Below are positions 41,278-50,299 of a stretch of DNA of 64,000 nucleotides, one piece after another (position 1 is the stretch's first letter; every line of letters begins with the position of its first letter). A program made the position numbers and the translations under genes. The notes below the pieces were generated by a model. That model was not told where the DNA came from. It did no database searches and saw only the letters and a program-made list of their open reading frames with translations. The DNA is taken from positions 2,170,001 to 2,234,000 of the forward strand of contig NZ_CP147913.1 in the NCBI RefSeq assembly GCF_037414475.1, given 5' to 3'. This DNA is from Myxococcus stipitatus (GTDB taxonomy: Bacteria > Myxococcota > Myxococcia > Myxococcales > Myxococcaceae).

Positions 41278-41922
41278 TCACGTCCCCGGCGGCGTGCGAG
41301 GCAGCTCCGTGCCGAAGAGCGCCTGGAGCAGGTCCATCAGTCCGGGCCAGGCCTCCGCGCCCAGCCACAGGCCCTCCTCCACGTGCTCCACGCTCATCGC
41401 GAGCGCCGCGTTCTCGAAGAGCTTCGCGGACAGCACGCCCTCGGCGGGGAGCTTTCCCTCCACCTGGAGCACCTGTCCGTTCCACGTCAGTCCCGGTGGA
41501 AGCAGGCGCTCGGCGAGCGTGCGCAGGGCGGCCCTTCCCGCGCCCGCGCGCAGGATGCCCATCACCAGCGACGACGCGCCGCGAGACTCCTCCAGCTCCA
41601 CCTTGCCGGGCGTGAGCAGCCACAGCCGGTAGCGTCCGGAGGTGAGCTCCACTCGCTCCAGCGTCGTCTCCACGCGCACCTTCCAGCCCTTCACCGACAG
41701 CCGGACGTCATAGACGCTGGGGCGCGACTCCCACTGGCGCAGCTCCAGGTGCTTCACGTTGCCCAACAGCTGACGCACCACCGTCTCCACGCGCACGTGG
41801 GACAGCCGCAACCGCTTGCCACCGACATCCACCGCGATGTCTCCGGAGAGCGCGGAGGGCAGACGCTTCGCCCACTCACGGGCCCCCTCCAACAACTTCA
41901 TCGCCAACGACTGACCCGACAT
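41278..41922 (-). CDS. Hypothetical protein, 214 aa
   Basis: No signal peptide is evident. The sequence is rich in short beta strands with hydrophobic alternation (RLRLSHVRVETVVRQLLGNV, VYDVRLSVKGWKVRVETTLE, RYRLWLLTPGKVELEES), ending LTWNGQVLQVEGKLP and a helical tail. The pattern resembles lipid-binding tubular (LmeA/DUF2993-like) proteins, but I cannot place it. ATG 41922 (MSGQSLAMK) is chosen with AGAGGA a few nt before; the longer frame to 42141 is low complexity. It converges with the AhpD-like gene with 25 nt between stops. Confidence 0.65.
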   Translation of the reverse strand: MSGQSLAMKLLEGAREWAKRLPSALSGDIAVDVGGKRLRLSHVRVETVVRQLLGNVKHLELRQWESRPSVYDVRLSVKGWKVRVETTLERVELTSGRYRLWLLTPGKVELEESRGASSLVMGILRAGAGRAALRTLAERLLPPGLTWNGQVLQVEGKLPAEGVLSAKLFENAALAMSVEHVEEGLWLGAEAWPGLMDLLQALFGTELPRTPPGT

Positions 41923-42022
41923 CCTCTGTCCTCCCGGCACACGACGCCGCGGGCGCAGCATGCACTGGATTGAGGACGCCGGGGCGTGGTCCTCGGGTGC
42001 GAAGGCGTGGCCACTTGTCCAC

Positions 42023-42910
42023 TCAGGGAGCGAGCGGAGCAAAGCGGCCCGCCTCCCAGTCCGCGAAGCGCGCGCGACCTTCCGCCACGCTGTCCACCAC
42101 GAAGTTCCACCAGATGACGAGCGGGTCCGGCAACGGCTCACCCCCCAACACCATGGCGCGACCGCCCCGAACGGAGTGCAGCGTCAACAGGGGCGCGCCT
42201 TCGTCCAGGTGCGCGAGCATGCCCCTTTCCACCGGCGTACCTCCGGCGGCGACTTCACCCTCGGCCACGTAGACAGCCAACGCGTGGGTCGCCGCCACGG
42301 GCAGCGACACCGAGGCCCCCGCCTCCAGCTCCACGTCCAGATACGTCAGCGGATGGAACACGGGGACGGGAGAGACGGCCTCGCCCAACTGGCCCGCGAG
42401 GACTCGCACCGTCGCGCCGTCCTGCTCCACGAGCGGCAGCCGCGATGAAGGGATGTGCTCGAAAGAGGGAGGCACCTGGCGCTGCGCGCGAGGCAGCGCG
42501 ACCCAGGTCTGCATGCCGTGCAAGGGCGGCGCGCCGGGGCTCGAGTCGACGTCCTCGGCGTGCACGATGCCGCGTCCGGCGGTCATCCAGTTGATGTCAC
42601 CGGGCTGGATGTCCTGCACGGTGCCCAATGAGTCACGGTGACGGATGGCGCCGGAGAACAGGTACGTCACCGTCTGGAGTCCCACGTGGGGATGCGGGGG
42701 CACGGACATGGTGCCTGGCACGGCGGGCGCGGGCCCGAAGTGGTCGCAGAAGACGAAGGGGCCCACGCGGCGCAGCTCCACGCGAGGCAGGGCGCGCAGC
42801 ACCCGCGAGTCCCCCACGAGCTCCGTCGGCTTCGCGGGCCACACCGCCACCACGCCGCGCTCCGTCCGCGAGAGCGCGGGACGCGAGGCCGACGATGAAT
42901 CCGTCCTCAT
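42023..42910 (-). CDS. Pirin-family bicupin protein, 295 aa
   Basis: The N-terminal cupin has the iron site HPHVGLQTVTYLFSG near 92-106 and the paired GDINWMTAGRGIVHAE near 127-142, giving the three His and one Glu ligands of pirins. The C-terminal cupin covers ~170-260 (LDVELEAGASVSLPV, HALAVYVAEGEVAAGGTPV). Pirins are cytosolic iron proteins, some with quercetinase activity, others co-regulators. A TGGTGG/GAGAAGGAGG-type sequence precedes ATG 42910 on the minus strand. It diverges from the JmjC gene with 104 nt between starts. Confidence 0.92.
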   Translation of the reverse strand: MRTDSSSASRPALSRTERGVVAVWPAKPTELVGDSRVLRALPRVELRRVGPFVFCDHFGPAPAVPGTMSVPPHPHVGLQTVTYLFSGAIRHRDSLGTVQDIQPGDINWMTAGRGIVHAEDVDSSPGAPPLHGMQTWVALPRAQRQVPPSFEHIPSSRLPLVEQDGATVRVLAGQLGEAVSPVPVFHPLTYLDVELEAGASVSLPVAATHALAVYVAEGEVAAGGTPVERGMLAHLDEGAPLLTLHSVRGGRAMVLGGEPLPDPLVIWWNFVVDSVAEGRARFADWEAGRFAPLAP

Positions 42911-43014
42911 CTCTGTTCTCCTCCTTCTCGCTCCACAATCCACGGCCCATGCCGCCTCGGGCCCGGGGCACGGGATGCTAGTATCACCCACGCCGCCCCA
43001 GCCCCGACACCTCC

Positions 43015-44382
43015 ATGGCACGAGCCTCCACCGCCCCACCGGTCGAACCCTCCCTCGCCCTGCCGCGCGCCCATTGGAAGCACTTCGCGCGCGAACACTG
43101 GGACCAAGGCCCCACCGTGTTCCGGGGCCTGTTTCCCAGGCACTTCCCTTCCCCCTCGGAAATCTTCGAGGCGCTGGTGGACGTGGGGGAACGCTACCGG
43201 CGCGGAGAAGTGATGCTCCCGGTGCGCTTCTACGTGGAGCACGAGGCGACAGCCGACACGCCCCCCGAGGTCTTCGGGGTCGTCGCGCTGTCGCGCTACC
43301 TGCCCACCGCGGAGGATGGCTCGGTCGACGGGTATGCGCGGCGGATGGAGCGGCAGCTCCAGGGACGTCGCTTCGGCCTCGTGTTGAGCAACACGCAGAG
43401 CCACCACTGGAGCCACTGGCTCCAGATGCGCAGCTTCCTCTCGGGCTTCCACGACGCGCTCGGCGTCCCGCTGGGCGGCGCGGACTCCGCGCTGTTCCTG
43501 GGCAACTACCGGCACACCCCGTTCGGCATCCACAAGGACGACCTGCACGTCTTCTACTTCGTCATCCAGGGCCAGCGCCGGATGAGCTTCTGGCCCCTGG
43601 ACGCCCTCACCTCCCGGCCGGAAGTGGCGCCCCACGCCGACGCGGGGTTGAAGGACCGGCCCCATGGCGTGGTGCTGCGCGACGCGGAAGACGCGCGGCG
43701 ATTGATGGCCCAGGCGAGCGTGCTGGAAGCGGAGGCGGGTGACTTCATGTACTGGCCCGCGTCGTACTGGCATCGCTCCGAGCCGAGCGAGGGCCTCACC
43801 ATCGCCGCCTCGCTGGGCGTCAACTACCGCGCGCCCATGTTCCTGGAACGAGCCCCCATGCAGCCCTGGCCCGAGCGTCTCCACGCGAGGGAGCTGCCCC
43901 GGCGCGGGGGATGGGCGCTGCCCGCGCCGGTGCACGCCGCGCTCGGCAGGCAGGGACGCGGCAAGGGCCTGCGCTCGGCTCGCAATACGTTGACCGAGGG
44001 CTGGGTGCGGCTGCTCACCAACGGCGCCCTGGACGGCCCCCCGCCCGAGGCGCGGGGACTCACACCGCTCCGCGCCGAGGATTGGGTGAGGGCGAGCCCT
44101 TCGCGTCCCATCGTCACCGTGCCCCTGAGCGATGGCCAGGTGGTGGTGGCCGCGAATGGGAACTCGCGGACGATGCGGGCCTCGCCGAGTGTGCGGCGGC
44201 GAATCCAGGCGCTGATGGAGGCGCTCAACTCGGGCCGCCCCCAACACATCGCGATGCTGGAAGAGGACTTCTTCCGGCGGTTGCCACCGCGCGCCTTCCC
44301 GCGAGCGGGTGTGCGGACGCTGCTGGACGAGTTGGCGAAGTGGCGCGCGGTCTGGCGCCATCCGGTGGAGCACCGGCGCTGA
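43015..44382 (+). CDS. JmjC/cupin-like 2-oxoglutarate- and Fe(II)-dependent oxygenase (RoxA-like), 455 aa
   Basis: The JmjC-type core lies at ~100-280: HWSHWLQMRSFLSGFHDALG, then FGIHKDDLHVFYFVIQGQRRMSFWPL with the HxD iron pair, and DFMYWPASYWHRSEPSEG with the distal His. A helical C-terminal region (~330-455) could be the dimer and winged-helix domain found in ribosomal oxygenases. Bacterial RoxA hydroxylates ribosomal protein L16 on Arg; here the substrate is unknown. The gene diverges from pirin and converges with the PmbA-like gene with 3 nt between stops. Confidence 0.8.
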   Translation: MARASTAPPVEPSLALPRAHWKHFAREHWDQGPTVFRGLFPRHFPSPSEIFEALVDVGERYRRGEVMLPVRFYVEHEATADTPPEVFGVVALSRYLPTAEDGSVDGYARRMERQLQGRRFGLVLSNTQSHHWSHWLQMRSFLSGFHDALGVPLGGADSALFLGNYRHTPFGIHKDDLHVFYFVIQGQRRMSFWPLDALTSRPEVAPHADAGLKDRPHGVVLRDAEDARRLMAQASVLEAEAGDFMYWPASYWHRSEPSEGLTIAASLGVNYRAPMFLERAPMQPWPERLHARELPRRGGWALPAPVHAALGRQGRGKGLRSARNTLTEGWVRLLTNGALDGPPPEARGLTPLRAEDWVRASPSRPIVTVPLSDGQVVVAANGNSRTMRASPSVRRRIQALMEALNSGRPQHIAMLEEDFFRRLPPRAFPRAGVRTLLDELAKWRAVWRHPVEHRR

Positions 44383-44385
44383 GCC

Positions 44386-45756
44386 TCACCCCCTCGGAGG
44401 AGGGAGCACCAGCGTCGGCGTGCCGCAGCCATCGGCGGACGGGAAGAATGTCAGGTCCGAGCCCACGCCCCGCAGGCTCCGGAAGGTCTCCAGCAAGGGC
44501 AGGTCCAGCTCCAGGGGCGTCACGCGCCGCACGCGACGCCCATCCCGCACCTCCCAGCCTCCCGCGATGAGGGAGATGGTGCCGGGACGCGCCATCGTGG
44601 TGAAGGTCTCCACGCGCGCCACCAGCTCCGTGTAGTGGGCTGGCAGGGCATCCCGCCGGGGCATGACACACAGGTTGAGCGGCAGGGGCGACGCGAGGGA
44701 TGCGCCGTCGCGGAAGCCTCGGCCGGAAGGCGCGGCCCCCAGGAGCGCGGCCGTCTCCTCCGAGTGGAGGAAGCCCATCAAGCGCCCCTCGTCGACGAGC
44801 CGCAGGGCCTGGGCATCACACCCCTCGTCGTCCATCTGCCGGCGCCGCGTGCCCAGGGGATGGAGCGGGTCATCCTCCACGGACAGCAGGGAGGGGAAGA
44901 GCTTGCGCCCCTGGGCACGAAGCAGCGCGGGAATCGACACCACCACGTCGCCGCGCAACAGCCCCGCGAGCCCCGCGACGAGCGGCGCCGCCACCGACGG
45001 CCGGAGCACCAGCGGCAACGAGAGGTCCGGCGCCTCCGCGGGGCCCTCCAACGCCTCCACTGCTTCCGCGAGCCGGGCGCGCAAGGCGGCCAGGTCCACC
45101 TGTTCGTCCGCTGACGCGCGGGGGCTCGCCACCGCGTCCACGACGGCGCCTCGTGTGGTCTCACAGCGAAGGAAGGCGTCTTCGCCTTCCTGGGTCCACC
45201 CCGCCTCGAAGCCGTCGCTCCGCACGAGGACGGAAGCCGAGGAGCGCTGCGTCACCACCAGGGCCTGCACCACGACTCCCGCGGGCACGACCTCGCGCAC
45301 GATTCGCTCGGCCAGCGCGCGCGCTCGCGGAGCAGAGAGCTGGGGGCGCCACTCGGGCAGTGCGTGGGAGGCGCGAGCAGGGGCCGATGGAAAGGACGCG
45401 GGTGCTCCCGTGCTCGCGCGGTGCGCGGCCTCATCGAGCAGTGCCTCCAGGTGCTCGGCGGCCGACACGGGCGCGGAGGCCACCCCCACGCGGGAGTCGC
45501 GCCAGACGCGCGCGATGGCAGAGAGCCCCTGCCCATGACTGGAGGCGGAGCCCCCCGAGCGTGCGTCCAGCTCCAAGGCCCAGCGCGCATTCGCGTGGAG
45601 GAACACCTCCGCGCCCGTCCACGTCCCGTGCTGGGAGCGGCGCTCCAGGACGCGACGGGCCTCCTGTCCCCAGCGCTTCGGCGAGAGGTCCTCCGCCTCG
45701 GCGAGCGGGTCTCGCTCCTCGCCCGCTTCCTGGTGGCTCTCGCGCGGCTCGCTCAC
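44386..45756 (-). CDS. TldE/PmbA-family protein (non-catalytic partner of TldD)
   Basis: 456 aa. The C-terminal part carries the U62/PmbA pattern: LPLVLRPSVAAPLVAGLAGLL, LFPSLLSVEDDPL, GTRRRQMDDEGCDAQALRLVDEGRLMGFLHS and GRGFRDGASLASPLPLNLCV. It lacks a HExxxH site, as expected for TldE/PmbA, which pairs with the zinc peptidase TldD. In E. coli the pair removes the leader of microcin B17 and helps degrade CcdA. Here the pair is split into divergent genes. The start GTG 45756 forms the left half of a CACGTG palindrome. The first ~30 residues are Glu rich. No strong RBS seen. Confidence 0.85.
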   Translation of the reverse strand: MSEPRESHQEAGEERDPLAEAEDLSPKRWGQEARRVLERRSQHGTWTGAEVFLHANARWALELDARSGGSASSHGQGLSAIARVWRDSRVGVASAPVSAAEHLEALLDEAAHRASTGAPASFPSAPARASHALPEWRPQLSAPRARALAERIVREVVPAGVVVQALVVTQRSSASVLVRSDGFEAGWTQEGEDAFLRCETTRGAVVDAVASPRASADEQVDLAALRARLAEAVEALEGPAEAPDLSLPLVLRPSVAAPLVAGLAGLLRGDVVVSIPALLRAQGRKLFPSLLSVEDDPLHPLGTRRRQMDDEGCDAQALRLVDEGRLMGFLHSEETAALLGAAPSGRGFRDGASLASPLPLNLCVMPRRDALPAHYTELVARVETFTTMARPGTISLIAGGWEVRDGRRVRRVTPLELDLPLLETFRSLRGVGSDLTFFPSADGCGTPTLVLPPPRG

Positions 45757-45867
45757 GTGGCGTCATCATGCCTCAGTCTCGCCAGCACGGGCAGCCGCGC
45801 CCGACTCCAGGTCGAGCGGCGCGTGGTAGATTGCGTCGGCGGCAACACCGGAAAGGAACCCCTCGCC

Positions 45868-47145
45868 TTGACCTGGTTCGTGGAGAGACGTGAAGTCTCG
45901 GACGTCCTCCATCTGCGCTCCGGCCTTCGCATCCCCACCGCGACCTTCGAGCGCGGTGTCTCCTCACACCGGGACACCTCCGGCGGCGGCGAGCACTCCT
46001 GGGTGGAGTTGACCCGCGACGAGCCTCCCCCAGGCCTGCTTCCACGCGAGGTCCTCGACAGGGCACGCGCCCCGCTCGCCCGACCGCGTTCCCTCGCCGA
46101 CGGCGCGCCCCTGCGCGAGGACGTCGTGCGCCGGCTCGTCGAGACGGCACGAAGCGCGGGGGCGGCGCACCTGGAGGTGACCCTGCGCGAGGTGGACCGG
46201 TGGACCCTCTGCGCCACCGAGGCACGGCTCGTCGAGCAGCACACCCGCCACGCCCTGCTGGAGGTGAAGGCCTTCCACGGCGCCAGCGGCCCCTTCGTTG
46301 ATGCGTGGCGCTGCGTCAGCCATCCGGACGCCGCGCGCCTCCACGCCCACCTGCCTTCACTGGAGACGTGGGTGGAGCGCCTCGTGTGCGAGCTCCGCGA
46401 GACGACGCCTTCGGTGGAATGCCCCACCGGAGCCCTGCCCATCATCTTCCCCCCTGGCGCTGCCTCCGCCTGCTTCTTCCACGAAGTCTGCGGCCATCCG
46501 TTGGAGGGGGACGTCGTCGCGCGTGAGGGCTCCTTCCTCGCCCGCTTGTCGGGGCAACGCGTCGCCGAGCCGTGGGTCTCCATCTCCGACGACCCGACCG
46601 ACGCCCAGGGCGCACTCGGCTTCGCGTGGGACGATGAGGGCCTCGAAGCGCGCGCCGTGCCGTTGCTTCGCGAGGGCGTCGTCACCTCTCCCCTGCTCGA
46701 TACGCGCAGCGCGCGCCTGTTGGGCCTTGAGTCCAACGGCCATGGCCGGCGCGTGGACTTCCGCCACCCGCCCCTGCCGCGCATGGCCCACACCCGCGTG
46801 GAGCCGCATCAAGGCAGCCTCGAGTCCCTGCTCGCGGGCGTCCCGCATGGGCTGCTCGTGCAGCACCTCACGCCCCGGCACATGAACCTGCTCTCGGGCG
46901 ACTTCAGCTTCTACATCGTCGAAGCTCGCGAGGTGCGCGACGGTCGACCCGGTCCTCGCGTCGGCCCTGGCATCCTCGCGGGCAACGGACTCGAGGCCCT
47001 GGCCACCATCGACGGCGTGGGCGCCGACACGCGCAACCTCTTCGCCACGCGCGGCTGCCGCAAGCTGGACCATGGACCGCTGCCCGTGTCCTTCGGCCAG
47101 CCCTCGGTCCGCTTCAAGTCACTCCACGTCCGGCCCTGGACCTGA
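45868..47145 (+). CDS. tldD: TldD-family zinc metallopeptidase
   Basis: About 425 aa. The metal site FFHEVCGHPLEGD near residue 208 has the HExxxH motif of TldD. Further family segments are LSGQRVAEPWVSISDDP, GALGFAWDDEGLEA, LLRDG-like LLREGVVTSPLLDT, NGHGRRVDFRHPPLPRM and LNLLSGDFSFYIVE (starting HMNLLSG). It acts with the TldE/PmbA protein encoded divergently. The start is uncertain: TTG 45868 has GGAAAGGAA about 9 nt ahead; GTG 45757 would lie directly back to back with the other gene's GTG and adds a Cys/Ser-rich extension. TldD/E pairs process peptides, which is of interest next to the small-peptide operon below 52.5 kb. Confidence 0.85.
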   Translation: MTWFVERREVSDVLHLRSGLRIPTATFERGVSSHRDTSGGGEHSWVELTRDEPPPGLLPREVLDRARAPLARPRSLADGAPLREDVVRRLVETARSAGAAHLEVTLREVDRWTLCATEARLVEQHTRHALLEVKAFHGASGPFVDAWRCVSHPDAARLHAHLPSLETWVERLVCELRETTPSVECPTGALPIIFPPGAASACFFHEVCGHPLEGDVVAREGSFLARLSGQRVAEPWVSISDDPTDAQGALGFAWDDEGLEARAVPLLREGVVTSPLLDTRSARLLGLESNGHGRRVDFRHPPLPRMAHTRVEPHQGSLESLLAGVPHGLLVQHLTPRHMNLLSGDFSFYIVEAREVRDGRPGPRVGPGILAGNGLEALATIDGVGADTRNLFATRGCRKLDHGPLPVSFGQPSVRFKSLHVRPWT

Positions 47146-47168
47146 GAGGCCCAGGGCCGTCTGGCCTC
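47146..47168. terminator. Weak 6-bp hairpin between convergent stops
   Basis: GAGGCC (47146-47151), 11-nt loop, GGCCTC (47163-47168), spanning the 21-nt gap between tldD and the lipoprotein gene. It could serve both directions, but the stem is short. Confidence 0.3.
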
Positions 47169-48273
47169 ACCGCGGCTTCTCGGCCGGGGGCGGGCCCTCC
47201 GGAGGCGCCATGCACACCCAGTCGAACGACGGCTCCGGCGGTCCCGGGTCCTCCAGCCCACCACCTCCGGGCGGAGGCTCGGGCGGCTGGGCGAACGAGC
47301 GATAGACGGAGACACCCGCGCGCGGCTCCACCGTCACCTGGGGGATGGCCATCGGCCTCGGCGGAGCCTCCGGGTCCGGCTCCTCGCCCGGGGGCAAGGT
47401 GAACGTGTCCGTGAACCGCACCGTCACCGGCGCGGAGGTGCCCGGCGGCAGCACCAGGGCGAAGTAGCCCACCATGCTCACCGCGTCCGGCAGGGCGGCG
47501 AAGCCCATGGGGGACTGTCCCGGAGCCCCTTCCGGCGGGGCCCAGTCCAGCGCGATGAGCTGCCCCGCGGAGGCCTCTCCCGCCACGCTGTCCAGCGGCG
47601 ACAGGAAGAGGTCGCCGGGGAAGCTGGGGCCATGCACCCACAGCAGCGCCACCCCGCCCGTCTTCGCCGGGTTGAGCAGGTCCGCCACCGTGGTCGGCGT
47701 CCCCGCCGCGGTGAGGTGCTGCGCGACGGCGTCCAGCGCACCGGCACTGCCCACGAGCAGCGCGGACTGGCCCAGGCACTGCGACACGCTGGTGACGATG
47801 GGCCGCACGTACGTGGTGCGGAAATAGGTGGCCGTGGGGAGCGGCACCGGGCTCTCCGGGTCGAACTCCACGCCCTCCGCTGGCGGCGTCGCCGACGCGA
47901 TGTACGCGGTCGTGTCACCCGCGGGCACGGCGATGGCCTGCCACACACCTCCAGGAGGCGCGGGCGGCAACACCACCTCGCGGCCCTCGGGCGAGGTGAG
48001 CGTCACCTGTCCACCGGTGATGGCGGCGTTGCCCAGATAGGGGCCATCGAAGACGGCGGGCGGCGGGCCGTCATCCCCTTCCACCGGGAACATCATCATC
48101 GTGAAGAAGAACGCCTCCGGGTCGAACACCACGCCCGCGATGTTCGCGGTGCGCGCGGGCGGGTCGACATGGGGCGCCTGGTCCGTCGGGGGGATGAACG
48201 GCGCCTCGGAGTCGGCGCACCCTCCCAGCACGGCGGAGAGCAGGAAGCTGGTCGCAAGCGAGCGGATTCTCAT
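47167..48273 (-). CDS. Hypothetical lipoprotein, 368 aa, last gene of the cytochrome operon
   Basis: A lipoprotein signal with lipobox LGGC near residue 19 opens the protein. The mature part has a beta-sandwich-like N-terminal region (ANIAGVVFDPEAFFF, GGQVTLTSPEGREVVLPP), a central alpha/beta segment (CLGQSALLVGSAGALDAVAQHL, VALLWVHGPSFPGDLFL), and a Pro/Glu-rich C-terminus ending SFDWVCMAPPEG. I do not recognise a family. It starts 15 nt after the multiheme cytochrome stop, so both are cotranscribed; it may be an outer-membrane partner or scaffold of the cytochromes. No heme motif of its own. Confidence 0.75.
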   Translation of the reverse strand: MRIRSLATSFLLSAVLGGCADSEAPFIPPTDQAPHVDPPARTANIAGVVFDPEAFFFTMMMFPVEGDDGPPPAVFDGPYLGNAAITGGQVTLTSPEGREVVLPPAPPGGVWQAIAVPAGDTTAYIASATPPAEGVEFDPESPVPLPTATYFRTTYVRPIVTSVSQCLGQSALLVGSAGALDAVAQHLTAAGTPTTVADLLNPAKTGGVALLWVHGPSFPGDLFLSPLDSVAGEASAGQLIALDWAPPEGAPGQSPMGFAALPDAVSMVGYFALVLPPGTSAPVTVRFTDTFTLPPGEEPDPEAPPRPMAIPQVTVEPRAGVSVYRSFAQPPEPPPGGGGLEDPGPPEPSFDWVCMAPPEGPPPAEKPR

Positions 48274-48288
48274 CGCGGTCCTCGGGGC

Positions 48289-50202
48289 TCAGCGCGCCGG
48301 CAACACGTGCTCCGCCGGAGGCGTCGTCACGTGGCAGGCGTTGGCGCAGTTGCCGTAAGCGTTGGGAGGCGAGTTCAGTTCCTGGAACGGCAAGTCGAAG
48401 TACTCCGTGCCGTGAGTGCCCGGGTGGCAGCCCCCGCAGGCGATGAGGCTGGGCCGCAGCGTGCTCTCTCGCGTCAGGTGGCACATCGTGCAGTCACCCT
48501 TGTCCTGGGAGTACTTGCGCGAGCCCATGTGGATGCGGTGCATGAGGTCGGAGACATGGCCCACGCTCTCGTCGTAGTGGCACGTCTTGCACATCTCCAC
48601 GTGGTCCACCGTGACGCCATGGTGGATGTTGCTCAGCGAGTTCACCCCGTTGTGGCACACCTGACAGTTGCCGATGCGTCCCGGATACGTGGTGGGCGCC
48701 TTCTGGCCCACCTGGAAGAAGAACGGGTCCAACCGGTTGAGCCGCTCGCCCAGGAAGGTGCGGTGCCCCTTCAAGAGGATGGCGTAGGTCCCGGGCTTCG
48801 CCTCCGGGGGCAGCGACACGCTGAAGTGCGTGCTGGGCCGCGCCTCCTTGGCGCCACCGACGGCCAGGACCGCCGGGGAGATGTAGAACTCGGGCTCGCT
48901 GGCGGCTGGATAGGAGAAGTAGTCGGTCGGCACGTAGCTGCCATTGACGACCTTCAGGTTCTGCAGCGGCCCCACCACCTTGTAGCCGGACTCGGAGGTG
49001 CTGCCGTCGCGCCAGGTCAGCAACATGAACTCGTTGAAGTAGCTCAGGCCGTTGGAGTGCCCCGTCATGTAGTCCAGGTACGAAGGCATCGAGTCGCGCG
49101 GGTGCAGCGCGTTGCCGTCGCCATCCTGGAGGGACACGACGAAGTCGACCTTCTCGCCCCCCGTGAAGAAATCGCCGTTGGAGGGGCGCGACACCCGCAC
49201 CTGCTGCTTGAGGCCGAACCCACACGGCGTGGCCTCGTCGGTGGGCATCCCCTGCGCGTCCAACTTGTAGCAACTGGCGGGACGCTCCGAGGCCGGCAGG
49301 AAGGTGACCGGGTAGTGGAAGGGCTTCTCCGGCAACTGGCTCCACGTGACGCGGATGACGCCATCGCCGCGCAGGTCCGGCATCGTGAAGGTCTTGAAGG
49401 GGTTGGTGGAGTTGGCGAACGAGACCTTCACCGCCGTGGCGAACTCGGGCGCCGAGTACCCGTCCGCCCTGCGCGGCACCGGGTCCCCCGGAAACAACGG
49501 GCGCTGCAGGCCCGTCACCGTGAAGCTGGCGCGGGTGCGGCCCGTGACGGGGCTCTCCGCCAGGAAGTCCCTGCGGGAGTAGGTCTGGGTGACGCGCACG
49601 TTGCCATCCGCGTCCAGGACCTCCAGGCGCAACGTGTCGTCGTCGGAGACCATCCACGCGGCGTTCTCGTAGAAGGTCTCCCGCTGGTACGAGCCCACCG
49701 CGATGCGCTTCCACGCGTCGCGGCCGATCGTCACCCCGGACCAGTCCAGGTCCTTGAAGGACGACTCCTTGCGCATCCACGCCATGGGCGTGCGGCGATC
49801 ATTGAAGTCCGGGAAGCGCGCCAGCTCCACGTCCATCGCGGAGAACTCGCGCAGGAAGTACAGCTCGCCCGGGGAGACGTACAGCCGCGCCTCGGCCGGC
49901 CGCGGCTCCAGGGGCGCGGTGGGGGTCGGGTAGCCGTCGTTCAGGTGGTAGCACTGGGCCGGGTAGGCCGGCAGCGCCAGCTCCCCCTTCGTCACCGGCT
50001 CGCCGTTGGTGAGGATGGCGCAGCCCTTGAACCAGAGCAGGGAGAGGGAGATGGCTCCGGAGGCGGAGCTCGAATACGGGTCGAACGCGCGGGCACCGCG
50101 ACCGCGAGTGCCTTCCGCGTCGGACGTGTCGAGCAGGTTGCAACCCGCGGCGACCGCCAGCACCGGAACCGTCAGAACCAGCTTCTTCAAGAACAGGGTC
50201 AT
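48289..50202 (-). CDS. OmcA/MtrC-like multiheme cytochrome c lipoprotein, 637 aa
   Basis: A lipoprotein signal (LTVPVLAVAAGC) is followed by a long beta-rich N-terminal part (~30-480) and a heme region at the C-terminus. The heme motifs are CQVCH, CKTCH, CTMCH, CGGCH and a widened CANACH (CxxxCH), so up to five hemes. Extra His (HHGVTVDH, MHRIHMG) can give the distal ligands. This pattern matches the OmcA/MtrC family of surface cytochromes, but with half the hemes. It probably sits on the outer membrane and moves electrons to or from an external partner. ATG 50202 (MTLFLKK) restores the lipobox; the longer frame is rejected. Confidence 0.88.
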   Translation of the reverse strand: MTLFLKKLVLTVPVLAVAAGCNLLDTSDAEGTRGRGARAFDPYSSSASGAISLSLLWFKGCAILTNGEPVTKGELALPAYPAQCYHLNDGYPTPTAPLEPRPAEARLYVSPGELYFLREFSAMDVELARFPDFNDRRTPMAWMRKESSFKDLDWSGVTIGRDAWKRIAVGSYQRETFYENAAWMVSDDDTLRLEVLDADGNVRVTQTYSRRDFLAESPVTGRTRASFTVTGLQRPLFPGDPVPRRADGYSAPEFATAVKVSFANSTNPFKTFTMPDLRGDGVIRVTWSQLPEKPFHYPVTFLPASERPASCYKLDAQGMPTDEATPCGFGLKQQVRVSRPSNGDFFTGGEKVDFVVSLQDGDGNALHPRDSMPSYLDYMTGHSNGLSYFNEFMLLTWRDGSTSESGYKVVGPLQNLKVVNGSYVPTDYFSYPAASEPEFYISPAVLAVGGAKEARPSTHFSVSLPPEAKPGTYAILLKGHRTFLGERLNRLDPFFFQVGQKAPTTYPGRIGNCQVCHNGVNSLSNIHHGVTVDHVEMCKTCHYDESVGHVSDLMHRIHMGSRKYSQDKGDCTMCHLTRESTLRPSLIACGGCHPGTHGTEYFDLPFQELNSPPNAYGNCANACHVTTPPAEHVLPAR

Positions 50203-50299
50203 GGGACTCGGAAAGCTGCATGTGCCACCGCGGCGAGAGCCGATGACGGGCGGCGAGGGCAAGGCGCTCATCCTACTTTCTCAGAAAGGACTGCGCCAA

